The notes under the pieces: generated by a model
What the model saw: the letters and a program-made list of their open reading frames with translations, nothing else
Database searches by the model: none
What the model was told of the DNA's origin: nothing
NCBI GenBank assembly: GCA_023150215.1
Contig: JAKLLJ010000201.1
Location: 1-6,409 of the forward strand
From: Thauera sp.
Lineage (GTDB): Bacteria; Pseudomonadota; Gammaproteobacteria; Burkholderiales; Rhodocyclaceae
DNA: 6,409 bases
Direction of reading: 5' to 3'
Program-made: the position numbers and the translations under genes
Shown here: one piece after another, positions 1-6,326 of the stretch
How positions within the stretch are numbered: position 1 is the first letter of the stretch
Layout of the letters: every line of letters begins with the position of its first letter

Positions 1-2
1 AG

Positions 3-695
3 ACCCTGGCGCAGGTCATCGGCAAGCAGCCGGAACCGCTCGCCGGCCTGCGCGAGGGCGTGGGGCTGCAGCGTCCGCAGCCCGACAACATTGCCGACTG
101 GGTGGCCGCCGCCGAGTCTGGCGGCTTCGGCGTGCAGGCCCAGCAGCTGGTGCGCGAGATCGCCGCGCGCGAAGTCGAGCGCGCACGCGCCGGCCATCTG
201 CCGACGGTAGACGTCGTTGCCCGGCACGGAGTCAACAACGAACTGCAGTTGTCCGCCGGACGCAATGAGGTCACCAGCGTCGCGCTGCAGCTCAACGTGC
301 CGCTGTTCGCGGGCGGGCGCGTGTCCTCGGTGTCGCGCGAGGCCGCTGCGCTGCGCATGAAGGCCGATGCCGACCTCGAGGACGCTCGCCGCAGCGCCGC
401 GCTCGCCGCCCGCCAGTCGTGGCTGGGTGTCACCAGCGGCATGGCGCAGGTCAAGGCGCTCGAGGCCGCGCGCGTGTCGTCCACCTCGGCGCTGGATGCC
501 AACAAGCTCGGCTACGAGGTGGGGGTGCGCATCAACATCGACGTCCTCAACGCCCAGACCCAGCTCGCCGACACCCTGCAAAAGCTCGCCCGTGCGCGCT
601 ACGACACGCTGCTCGCCCAGCTGCGCCTGAAGGCCGCGGCCGGCACGCTCGGCGAGGACGACGTGCGCGCCATCAACGCCCTGCTCGTGCCCTGA
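3..695 (+). CDS. TolC-family outer membrane efflux protein, C-terminal half (5' partial)
   Basis: The reading frame is open from base 3 with no start codon that fits a full protein, so the gene begins before the window; 230 residues are visible, about half of a usual 430-480 residue TolC-like protein. The visible part has the second TolC repeat: long alanine-, arginine- and glutamine-rich helices, a strand ending in NVPLFAGGRVSS (the conserved 'P.F.GG' element at the barrel-to-helix transition), and the typical late segment with GYEVGVRINIDVLNAQTQL followed by ARYDTLLAQLRLKAAAGTL. This family forms trimeric channels across the outer membrane and periplasm, used by type I secretion and by RND, MFS or ABC efflux pumps. 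Which inner-membrane partner it serves cannot be told here. The GTG at base 60 is an internal codon, not the likely start. The MFS gene follows after 54 bp in the same direction. The family call is firm; the substrate is unknown. Confidence 0.93.
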   Translation, partial: TLAQVIGKQPEPLAGLREGVGLQRPQPDNIADWVAAAESGGFGVQAQQLVREIAAREVERARAGHLPTVDVVARHGVNNELQLSAGRNEVTSVALQLNVPLFAGGRVSSVSREAAALRMKADADLEDARRSAALAARQSWLGVTSGMAQVKALEAARVSSTSALDANKLGYEVGVRINIDVLNAQTQLADTLQKLARARYDTLLAQLRLKAAAGTLGEDDVRAINALLVP

Positions 696-749
696 GCCTG
701 CCGAACGGCTACGCGCGGCGTGCGGGCCGGCGACGATGGAGAAGACAGG

Positions 750-2006
750 ATGACGGACGCAGCAGGATCCTCCCCGGCAGACGGCAGCGCAGCGCAACAA
801 GGCGGTGGGCGCGTGCCGACCGCCTTCGTCGTCATCGCTGCCGGCATCGTCGCTGCCCTGCACATCGGCAAGATGCCGCCGGCGATTCCGGTGTTGCGCG
901 ATGCGCTCGGTGTCGGCCTGGTCGAGGCCGGCTTCCTGCTGTCGATGGTGCAGATGGCCGGCATGCTGAGCGGGGTGTTCATCGGCCTTGCCGCCGACGG
1001 CTTCGGCCTGCGCCGCAGCATGCTGGTCGGCCAGATCACGCTGGCGCTTGCCAGCTTTGCCGGCGCATGGGCCACCCAGCCAGCCGAACTGCTGGTGCTG
1101 CGTGCCGTGGAGGGCTTCGGCTTCCTGCTCGTCGTGCTGCCGGTTCCGAGCCTGATCCGCCAGCTCGTGCCGCCGCACCGGCTTGCGCTGCATTTGGGTT
1201 TGTGGGGCACCTACATGGCCACCGGCACCTCGCTGGTGCTGGCGGGCGGCCCGCTCGTGATGCATGTGATCGGCTGGCAGGGGCTGTGGGTGACGCTGGC
1301 GCTCGCCTCGGCGGCGGTGGCGGTGTGGCTGCGGCGCCGGGTGCCGTCCGACAGCGTGCGCCGTCCGCCGTACCTGGCCGCGGCCGCCGCCTTCCCCGTC
1401 GCGGGGGCGCAGTGGACGACGCGGCTGCGCGACACGCTGGGCAACTGGGGGCCGTGGCGGGTGGCGGCGACCTTTTCGGTCTATTCCAGCCAGTGGCTGG
1501 CGGTGATCGGCTTCCTCCCCGAGATCTATGCCCGCGCCGGGCTGTCGGGCCAGCTTGCCGGTCTGCTGACGGCCTTCGCCTGCCTCGCCAACGTGACCGG
1601 CAACGTGGCGGCCGGGCAGCTGCTGCATCGGGGCGTGTGCGCGCGCCATCTGCTCTACGCCGGATTCGGTGCCATGGCGCTGACCGCCTTCGTCGCCTTC
1701 AACCCGCACACGGCCGACGCGCCGATCGTGCGCTATGTCGCCGTGGTGCTCTTCTCGGCAATCGGCGGCCTGATCCCGGCGACCCTGTTTGCGCTCGCGG
1801 TACATGTGGCGCCGAACGAGCACACCGTGTCGACGACGGTGGGCTGGATGCAGCAGTGCTCGTCCGCCGGCCAGTTTCTCGGCCCGCCGCTGGTGGCGTG
1901 GGTGGCCGGCCTGGCCGGCGGCTGGCAGTGGACCTGGGTGCTGACCGGCACGGCTTCTGCGGTCGGCTTGCTGCTGGCCAGCCAGGCCCGCTACCAGCGA
2001 CCCTGA
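750..2006 (+). CDS. MFS transporter
   Basis: A 418-residue, very hydrophobic protein with the length and pattern of a 12-helix major facilitator superfamily permease of the inner membrane. After a polar N-terminus of about 22 residues the first helix begins near residue 24. The loop between helices 2 and 3 carries the MFS motif A form, G79 L A A D83 G F G L R88 R89. A long polar stretch near residues 190-225 fits the central cytoplasmic loop between the two six-helix halves. The ATG at 750 is preferred over the in-frame GTG at 720 because GGAG sits 8 bases upstream (738-741) and the extra ten residues look like non-coding leader. It follows the tolC-like gene by 54 bp and may be cotranscribed. 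No adaptor (membrane fusion protein) gene is seen between them, so a tripartite pump with that TolC is not shown. Substrate unknown; the protein has the general look of the CynX/NimT-like drug/metabolite MFS group, which is only a weak impression. Confidence 0.9.
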   Translation: MTDAAGSSPADGSAAQQGGGRVPTAFVVIAAGIVAALHIGKMPPAIPVLRDALGVGLVEAGFLLSMVQMAGMLSGVFIGLAADGFGLRRSMLVGQITLALASFAGAWATQPAELLVLRAVEGFGFLLVVLPVPSLIRQLVPPHRLALHLGLWGTYMATGTSLVLAGGPLVMHVIGWQGLWVTLALASAAVAVWLRRRVPSDSVRRPPYLAAAAAFPVAGAQWTTRLRDTLGNWGPWRVAATFSVYSSQWLAVIGFLPEIYARAGLSGQLAGLLTAFACLANVTGNVAAGQLLHRGVCARHLLYAGFGAMALTAFVAFNPHTADAPIVRYVAVVLFSAIGGLIPATLFALAVHVAPNEHTVSTTVGWMQQCSSAGQFLGPPLVAWVAGLAGGWQWTWVLTGTASAVGLLLASQARYQRP

Positions 2007-2020
2007 GGCCGCCGCGCGCG

Positions 2021-2038
2021 CCGCCGCAGGCCCGGCGG
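2021..2038. terminator. Candidate bidirectional hairpin between convergent genes
   Basis: Between the two facing stop codons (33-bp gap) there is a perfect 6-bp inverted repeat, CCGCCG at 2021-2026 and CGGCGG at 2033-2038, around a 6-base loop. Its position between convergent genes suits a shared transcription stop. There is no T-tract on either strand, so it lacks the classical intrinsic terminator tail, and such short GC palindromes arise easily in sequence this rich in GC. Confidence 0.25.
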
Positions 2039-2039
2039 A

Positions 2040-3233
2040 TCAGGCGCCACTCGGCGCGAGCCTGCGATGCCTGCGGATGAAGCTGCGGTCGATCCAGTCC
2101 TTCCATCGCCACACCCAGCCACCTTCCGCCGACCAGCGGCCCCAGGACGCGATCGCGTGGCGCGGACCGCAGGCGATCAGCTGCAGCGAGTGCGGTTTCG
2201 GCACGTAGGCGCGCGGCGGGCTGCCGTCGAGGGTGGCGAGCAGGTTGGCGGCGAGCACCGGGCCGGCATGCACCGCATGCACGCCGGAGCGGGCGAGGGC
2301 GCGGTCGGTGCGCGCGCACACATCGCCGGCGGCGAAAACCTCGGGATGGGAGGGGCTGCGATGGTGGGTGTCGACCTGGACCCAGCCATCCGCAGTGCAC
2401 GCCAGCCCGCTGTGACGGAGCCAGGCCTGCGGGCGGGCGCCGGTGGCGGCGAGGACGCAGTCGGCGGGCAGCAGGCGTTCAGCGGGCCGCGGGGGCGCGT
2501 CGTGCGTCGCGTGCTCCGCGGGCGTGCTGCCGACCAGGCGCAGGGTGCCGGATTCGGCGTGTGCGCGCTGCAGATGCACGCTGACGCCGGCCGCGTCGAG
2601 CTGGCACAGCACGCGCTGGCGCACGCGGTCGGCATGGCCGATGAGCAGGCTGGCGGGGGCGCAGACGAGAGCGACCTGCGCCGTCGCCGAGGCACGGCGC
2701 AAGGCTTGCGCGGCGGCGAGGGCAAGTTCCACCCCGGCAGCGCCGCCACCGACGATGCACAGCCGAAAACCGTCCGTGGCGCGTGCCGCTTCCAGCACCC
2801 GAGGCCACGCGGCGAAGAAGCCGGGAAGGGGCTTGACCGGCAGCAGGCGCTGCGTGCCGAGTGCGTCCAGCGCGGTGGTGTTGGTCTCGCTGCCGATGTC
2901 GAGCGACAGGAGGTCGTAGTCGAGGAGGGCGCTGCGGGTGTCGCCGCCGTCGCCGTCGCTCGCGATCCGCAGCCGGCGCTGGTCGGCATCGAGCGTGCAC
3001 ACCGTGCCGAGCAGCAGGCGCACGCCCGCCGCGGCGGCGAGCGGGCGCAGGTCGATGCGGCAGTCGTCCTCGCGGTAATGCCCGGCCATCCAGCCCGGCA
3101 GCATGCCGGAATAATATTGCCAGGGCGAGGGCGTGAGCAGCACGGTTTCCAGGCCCCGCGGTCGCGCGCGGGTGAGTGCGCGGAGCACGGCGAGCTGGGC
3201 GTGGCCGCCGCCGGCGAGGACGAGTCGCTTCAT
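2040..3233 (-). CDS. FAD/NAD(P)-dependent oxidoreductase of the SelD-N-terminal (NDH-2-like) family
   Basis: A 397-residue two-dinucleotide-fold flavoprotein. The N-terminus has the FAD-binding beta-alpha-beta start, LVLAGGGHAQLAVL (glycines 8-10). A conserved YYSGMLPGWMAGHY segment follows at 40-53, then IDLRPL at 60-65. The second fold, for NAD(P)H, starts IVGGGAAGVE (162-169), and the FAD-contacting AAGD motif is at 301-304. The C-terminus ends in an aromatic, basic segment (WVWRWKDWIDRSF, 373-385) that could touch the membrane as in type II NADH dehydrogenases. The GGGHA opening, SGMLPG and KDWIDRSF signatures match, from memory, the family that forms the N-terminal half of SelD (selenide, water dikinase) fusion proteins (TIGR03169). 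Here it is stand-alone: the protein stops with no kinase domain. ATG 3233 is chosen over TTG 3248 because AGGT lies 7 bases upstream and the dinucleotide fold begins right after it. It is divergent from the arsS-like operon, which hints at shared function. Electron acceptor and true substrate are unknown. Confidence 0.88.
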   Translation of the reverse strand: MKRLVLAGGGHAQLAVLRALTRARPRGLETVLLTPSPWQYYSGMLPGWMAGHYREDDCRIDLRPLAAAAGVRLLLGTVCTLDADQRRLRIASDGDGGDTRSALLDYDLLSLDIGSETNTTALDALGTQRLLPVKPLPGFFAAWPRVLEAARATDGFRLCIVGGGAAGVELALAAAQALRRASATAQVALVCAPASLLIGHADRVRQRVLCQLDAAGVSVHLQRAHAESGTLRLVGSTPAEHATHDAPPRPAERLLPADCVLAATGARPQAWLRHSGLACTADGWVQVDTHHRSPSHPEVFAAGDVCARTDRALARSGVHAVHAGPVLAANLLATLDGSPPRAYVPKPHSLQLIACGPRHAIASWGRWSAEGGWVWRWKDWIDRSFIRRHRRLAPSGA

Positions 3234-3260
3234 TGTCGTGACCTGCAAGGGAACTGCTTC

Positions 3261-3291
3261 ATCGTAAGGTTTTCCGAGTCAGGAACGACAA
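3261..3291 (-). promoter_or_regulatory. Weak candidate sigma-70-like promoter for the oxidoreductase gene
   Basis: Read on the minus strand, TTGTCG (3291-3286; four of six consensus bases) is followed after 19 bases by TACGAT (3266-3261; four of six). The -10-like box lies 27 bases upstream of the ATG at 3233. The spacing is long and the matches are moderate, so this is only a candidate. It falls in the less GC-rich half of the 152-bp divergent intergenic region; the half next to the radical SAM gene is strongly C-rich and shows no clear promoter. Confidence 0.22.
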
Positions 3292-3385
3292 AGAGACCCG
3301 ATCGGCCGCCCGGGTTCCCTCTCCGCTGCCGACACCATCGCCATTTCGCCCCCGATCGCCCCCCCACCGCCGACCGAGACCGTCC

Positions 3386-4354
3386 ATGCATGCCACACTT
3401 CCGCTCCTCCAGTCCTCCGACTTTCCGGCCATCCGTCGCCAGGCGACGGCCACCCTGCAGGTCAATCTCGGCTATCGCTGCAACCAGTCCTGCGTGCACT
3501 GTCACGTGAACGCCGGCCCCCACCGCAGCGAGATGATGGACGCCGAAACGATGGCGCTGATTCCCCGCGTGCTCGCCGCGCGCGGCATCGGCATGCTCGA
3601 CCTCACCGGCGGTGCGCCCGAGCTGCATCCGGGGTTTCGCGACCTGGTGCAGGTGGTGCGCGCACTCGGCGTCAAGGTGATCGACCGCTGCAACCTCACC
3701 ATCCTGTTCGAGCCGGGCCACGAAGGGCTGGCGGAGTTCCTCGCCGACAACGAGGTCGAGGTGGTGGCCTCGCTGCCCTGCTATTCGGTGGATAACGTCG
3801 ACCGCCAGCGTGGCAAGGGCGTGTTCGACAAGAGTATCGCCGGGCTGCAGCGCCTCAATGCGCTCGGCTATGGCCGTGAGGGCTCGGGCCGGGTGCTGAA
3901 CCTGGTCTACAACCCGCAGGGGGCGGTGCTGCCGCCGCCCCAGCCGGCACTGGAGGCAGACTACAGGCGCGAACTGGGGCGGCATTTCGGCATCGTCTTC
4001 AATAGCCTGTATGCGCTCGCCAACATGCCGATCCAGCGCTTCGGCTCGATGCTGATCTCGAAAGGACAGTTCAACGGCTATATCCGCCTGCTCAAGGACG
4101 CGCACCGCGACGCCAACCTGGCCCAGGTCATGTGCCGTTCGCTGATCAGCGTCGACTGGCAGGGGCGGCTCCATGACTGCGACTTCAACCAGCAGCTCGA
4201 TCTCCCGCTGATCGACCCGGCAAGGGGTGAGGCCCGTCATTTGCGCGACTTGCTGCACGCCGATGTCGACGGTGCGCCGATCCGGGTTGGGGAGCACTGC
4301 TACGGGTGCACGGCGGGCCATGGTTCGAGCTGCGGTGGCGCGCTCGGTGCCTGA
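3386..4354 (+). CDS. arsS: ArsS-type radical SAM/Cys-rich domain protein (cysteine form)
   Basis: A 322-residue radical SAM enzyme. The [4Fe-4S] cluster-binding motif CNQSCVHC (C32, C36, C39) follows strand LQVNLGYR, and the SAM-contacting GG motif appears as LTGGAPE (73-79). Other conserved segments are RCNLTIL (101-107), SLPCYSVDNVD (129-139) and LNLVYNPQG (170-178). The C-terminal region (DUF3641-like) is cysteine-rich: C250, C265 in HDCDFNQQ, then CYGC (305-308) and GSSC (313-316), which could hold an auxiliary cluster. This architecture matches the family named arsenosugar biosynthesis radical SAM (seleno)protein ArsS (TIGR04167). Relatives act after ArsM, joining a 5'-deoxyadenosyl group to dimethylated arsenic; that activity is inferred here, as no arsM is in the window. 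Some family members have selenocysteine in the C-terminal motif; this one uses an ordinary TGC at 4331-4333. The start has only a weak GAGA ribosome site at 3376-3379, but the N-terminus agrees with the family. First gene of a three-gene operon. Family call firm, substrate uncertain. Confidence 0.9.
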   Translation: MHATLPLLQSSDFPAIRRQATATLQVNLGYRCNQSCVHCHVNAGPHRSEMMDAETMALIPRVLAARGIGMLDLTGGAPELHPGFRDLVQVVRALGVKVIDRCNLTILFEPGHEGLAEFLADNEVEVVASLPCYSVDNVDRQRGKGVFDKSIAGLQRLNALGYGREGSGRVLNLVYNPQGAVLPPPQPALEADYRRELGRHFGIVFNSLYALANMPIQRFGSMLISKGQFNGYIRLLKDAHRDANLAQVMCRSLISVDWQGRLHDCDFNQQLDLPLIDPARGEARHLRDLLHADVDGAPIRVGEHCYGCTAGHGSSCGGALGA

Positions 4355-5033
4355 GCGCGTGACGCTGTCGATCATCGTGCCGATGCTCGATGAGGCGGCG
4401 GTGCTGCCCGCCTTGCTGGCGCATCTCGCACCCTGGCAGGCGGGCGGTTGCGAGGTGCTGCTGGTCGACGGGGGCAGCGCGGACGGTTCCGCGGCCATGG
4501 CGCGCGCGGCGGGCTTCACGGTGGTGGATGCCGAACGCGGCCGCGCGCGACAGATGAACGCGGGAGCCGCCGTGGCGCACGGTGAGGTGCTGCTCTTCCT
4601 TCATGCGGATACGCAGTTGCCGGCGGGGGCCGGGCAAGCGGTGCGCGCGGCGCTCGCCGAGGCCGGTCGTGAATGGGGGCGGTTCGACGTGCTCATCACC
4701 GGGCGTTCGCCGATGCTGGGCGTGGTCGCTGCGCTGATGAACCTGCGCTCGCGCCTGACCGGCATTGCCACCGGCGACCAGGCGATGTTCATGCGCCGCG
4801 AGGCGCTCGACGCGGTGGGTGGCTTTCCGCTGCAGCCGTTGATGGAGGACATCGAGCTATCGCGCCGCCTGCGGCGGCGTTCGCGCCCTGCCTGCGTGCG
4901 CTTGCGGGTCGCCACCTCCGGGCGGCGCTGGGAAGAGCGCGGTGTGTGGCGCACCATCGTGTTGATGTGGCGGCTGCGCTGGGCCTACTGGCGCGGAGTG
5001 CCCGCCGAGAGGCTGGCCGAGGCCTACCGGTGA
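4320..5033 (+). CDS. Family-2 glycosyltransferase-like protein (rSAM/selenodomain-associated transferase 2)
   Basis: A GT-A fold transferase of about 237 residues. The fold opens with LSIIVPMLDEAAVLPALL (16-33), the nucleotide-sugar-binding VDGGSADGS is at 49-57, and a family-typical GRARQMNAGA is at 74-83. The metal-binding DXD-like element is HADT (95-98). GDQAMF (152-157) and the acceptor-side LMEDIELSRRL (174-184) follow. The sequence closely follows the TIGR04283 pattern, a family defined by proximity to radical SAM proteins of the ArsS type. It probably moves a sugar onto, or processes, the product of the upstream enzyme, but donor and acceptor are unknown. No clear membrane helices are seen, so it is likely cytosolic. 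Start is uncertain: ATG 4320 gives a 35-base overlap with the radical SAM gene, while in-frame GTG 4347 (8-base overlap) or GTG 4359 would place the protein start nearer to the first beta strand, as is usual for the family. None has a strong ribosome site, and translation is probably coupled to the upstream gene. Confidence 0.88.
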   Translation: MVRAAVARSVPERVTLSIIVPMLDEAAVLPALLAHLAPWQAGGCEVLLVDGGSADGSAAMARAAGFTVVDAERGRARQMNAGAAVAHGEVLLFLHADTQLPAGAGQAVRAALAEAGREWGRFDVLITGRSPMLGVVAALMNLRSRLTGIATGDQAMFMRREALDAVGGFPLQPLMEDIELSRRLRRRSRPACVRLRVATSGRRWEERGVWRTIVLMWRLRWAYWRGVPAERLAEAYR

Positions 5034-5635
5034 GCACGGTGCGCATCGTCGTGTTTGCCAAGGCGCCGCGCCCGGGCTTGGCCAAGACGCGGCTGATTCC
5101 GGCGCGTGGCGCCGCCGGGGCGGCAGCGCTGGCCGCGCGCATGCTGGCGCACACCTTGCACCACGCGCTGGCGAGCGGCGTGGGAGCGGTCGAGCTATGC
5201 GCCGCGCCCGCCCCCGCCGACCCCGCGTGGGCGGGCATCGAACTGCCCGCTGGGGTGGTGTGCACGGCGCAGGGCGAGGGGGATCTGGGCGCGCGCATGG
5301 CGCGTGCGGCGCGGCGGGCGACCGGCGCGGGCGAGGCCGTGGTGCTGATCGGCACCGATTGTCCTGCGCTCGATGCGGCCTGTCTGCGCCGGGCCGCGGG
5401 CGCACTGTACGAGACCGATGCGGTGATCGCCCCCGCGGCCGACGGCGGCTATGCCTTGCTCGGCCTGCGCCGCTTCGACCCCCGCCTGTTCGAGGACATC
5501 GCCTGGAGCACGCCCACCGTGGCCGCCACCACGCTGGCGCGGCTGCATGCGCTGGGCTGGTCGTGTGTCCGCCTGCCCCTGGTGCACGACATCGACGAAC
5601 CTGGCGATCTCGTGCATCTGCCGCCGGGTTGGTGA
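5030..5635 (+). CDS. CofC/GT-A-like transferase (rSAM/selenodomain-associated transferase 1)
   Basis: A 201-residue nucleotidyltransferase-fold protein. It has the N-terminal nucleotide-binding signature FAKAPRPGLAKTRL (9-22), which resembles CofC and MobA-type guanylyltransferases. IGTDCPAL (107-114) carries the putative metal-binding aspartate D110. ADGGYALLGL (137-146) and the ending DIDEPGDL (187-194) complete the pattern of TIGR04282, the 'transferase 1' that accompanies ArsS-type radical SAM loci. It may activate a sugar or other small molecule with a nucleotide, or transfer it, in the same pathway as the two preceding genes; this is inference. The GTG start at 5030 overlaps the preceding TGA stop as GTGA, with GAGG (5019-5022) seven bases upstream, so translational coupling is likely. 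The open frame extends upstream to 4673 but that part lies antiphase over the glycosyltransferase gene and is not coding. Length is normal for the family, with no damage seen. Confidence 0.88.
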   Translation: MSTVRIVVFAKAPRPGLAKTRLIPARGAAGAAALAARMLAHTLHHALASGVGAVELCAAPAPADPAWAGIELPAGVVCTAQGEGDLGARMARAARRATGAGEAVVLIGTDCPALDAACLRRAAGALYETDAVIAPAADGGYALLGLRRFDPRLFEDIAWSTPTVAATTLARLHALGWSCVRLPLVHDIDEPGDLVHLPPGW

Positions 5636-5650
5636 GTAGGCCGGTGGGGA

Positions 5651-5680
5651 CGGAAACGCGCGCAGTCGTCCCCGTTTCCG
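5651..5680. terminator. 8-bp inverted repeat in the gap before the membrane protein gene
   Basis: In the 84-bp gap after the three-gene operon there is a perfect inverted repeat, CGGAAACG (5651-5658) and CGTTTCCG (5673-5680), with a 14-base loop. It could end or attenuate transcription of the upstream operon or be an operator for the next gene. No T-tract follows, so the role is open. Just after it, CACAAT (5682-5687) resembles a -10 box, but no good -35 hexamer is seen at the right distance. Confidence 0.3.
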
Positions 5681-5719
5681 GCACAATCGGGACGATCACC
5701 CCAACCGGAGTGCCTGACC

Positions 5720-6181
5720 ATGAGCTTCCACCCCCTTTTGCTGTTCGTGCACGTCGCCGGTGTCGTCATCTGGGTGGGCGGCATGTTCTTCGCCTACGTC
5801 TGCCTGCGCCCCGAGGCGGCCAGCCAGCTCGAGCCGCCGCCGCGGCTGCGCCTGTGGCGCGGCGTGCTGGCGCGCTTCTTCACCTGGGTGTGGGTGGCGG
5901 TGGCCGCAGTGCTGGCGAGCGGGCTGGCGCTGATCCTGCGCGTCGGCTTCGCGGCCGCACCGCTCTACCAGCACATCATGTTCCTGATGGGCCTGGTGAT
6001 GATCGCAATCTACGTCTTCGTCTATTTCGTGCCGTATGCCGGCTTGAACAAGGCGGTCGCGGCCGAGGACTGGAAGGCGGGCGGCGCGGCGCTCGGCCGC
6101 ATCCGGCAACTGGTGGGGACGAACCTGACGCTCGGCTTCCTGACCATCGCCATGGGCACGCTCGGGCGCTGGCTGGGCTGA
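5720..6181 (+). CDS. Small CopD/HemJ-like four-helix membrane protein
   Basis: A 153-residue inner-membrane protein with four predicted hydrophobic segments: about 5-29, 53-75, 83-106 and 133-150. The first contains LFVHVAGVVIWVGGMFF with H11 and W18, and the third begins near H85 (YQHIMFLMGL). Intramembrane histidines in such positions occur in the CopD-like and HemJ-like families, where they may bind copper or haem. The arginine-rich loop between helices 1 and 2 and the loop with AVAAEDWKAGGAALGRIRQLVG before helix 4 match small proteins commonly labelled 'CopD family protein' in betaproteobacteria. Function is not established; no copper-resistance gene is adjacent. The ATG at 5720 has GGAG at 5707-5710, nine bases upstream. 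It follows the transferase operon by 84 bp containing an inverted repeat, so it may be a separate transcription unit. The family-level call is moderate. Confidence 0.78.
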   Translation: MSFHPLLLFVHVAGVVIWVGGMFFAYVCLRPEAASQLEPPPRLRLWRGVLARFFTWVWVAVAAVLASGLALILRVGFAAAPLYQHIMFLMGLVMIAIYVFVYFVPYAGLNKAVAAEDWKAGGAALGRIRQLVGTNLTLGFLTIAMGTLGRWLG

Positions 6182-6194
6182 GCTGCGCCCCCCG

Positions 6195-6217
6195 TTCGCG
6201 GCTGCCGCCGCTCCTAC
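6195..6217 (-). repeat. REP-like element, unit 1 left (minus orientation)
   Basis: Read on the minus strand it begins GTAGGA, then a hairpin with stem GCGGC (6211-6207) and GCCGC (6202-6198) around a 4-base loop, then GAA. A GTAG-type tetranucleotide followed by a small palindrome is the known signature of REP elements handled by REP-associated tyrosine transposases (RAYT/TnpA-REP). Confidence 0.75.
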
Positions 6218-6234
6218 ATGGCGCGTCGGTTGCG

Positions 6235-6257
6235 GTAGGAGCGCCGGCAGGCGCGAA
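6235..6257 (+). repeat. REP-like element, unit 1 right (plus orientation)
   Basis: It begins GTAGGA at 6235, with hairpin stem GCGCC (6241-6245) and GGCGC (6250-6254) around GGCA, then GAA. It is the inverted partner of the element at 6195-6217 with the same 23-base length but a different stem sequence, so the two together could fold into one long imperfect cruciform. Confidence 0.75.
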
Positions 6258-6303
6258 GGCAGCAGCGGAGTTCGGAATGCGGGTCGGTTATCGGACGGCC
6301 TTG

Positions 6304-6326
6304 TTCGCGGCTTCCGCCGCTCCTAC
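6304..6326 (-). repeat. REP-like element, unit 2 left (minus orientation)
   Basis: Copy of the left element of unit 1 with one base changed (T6313 instead of G), located in the hairpin loop, so the stem GCGGC/GCCGC is kept intact. Confidence 0.75.

Noticed and set aside
419..2080. Long plus-strand open frame of 553 codons across the tolC-like and MFS genes
   Set aside because: It is rich in Arg, Ala, Gly and Pro with no family pattern and overlaps two well-supported genes in another frame; long shadow frames are expected at this GC content.
2067..3509. Plus-strand open frame of 480 codons opposite the oxidoreductase gene
   Set aside because: The opposite strand encodes a protein with clear FAD and NAD(P) motifs; the plus-strand product is low-complexity and unlike any known family.
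4352..4354. TGA at the end of the radical SAM gene as a possible selenocysteine codon
   Set aside because: The family motif already has its cysteine at residue 316, and readthrough adds only about a dozen unconserved residues before another TGA.
3230..4519. Minus-strand open frame of 429 codons opposite the radical SAM gene
   Set aside because: It mirrors the radical SAM and transferase codons, has no recognisable domain, and also crosses the divergent intergenic region.
4857..5699. Minus-strand open frame of 280 codons opposite the transferase genes
   Set aside because: Its product is Arg/Pro/Ala-rich shadow sequence opposite two transferase genes with clear catalytic motifs.
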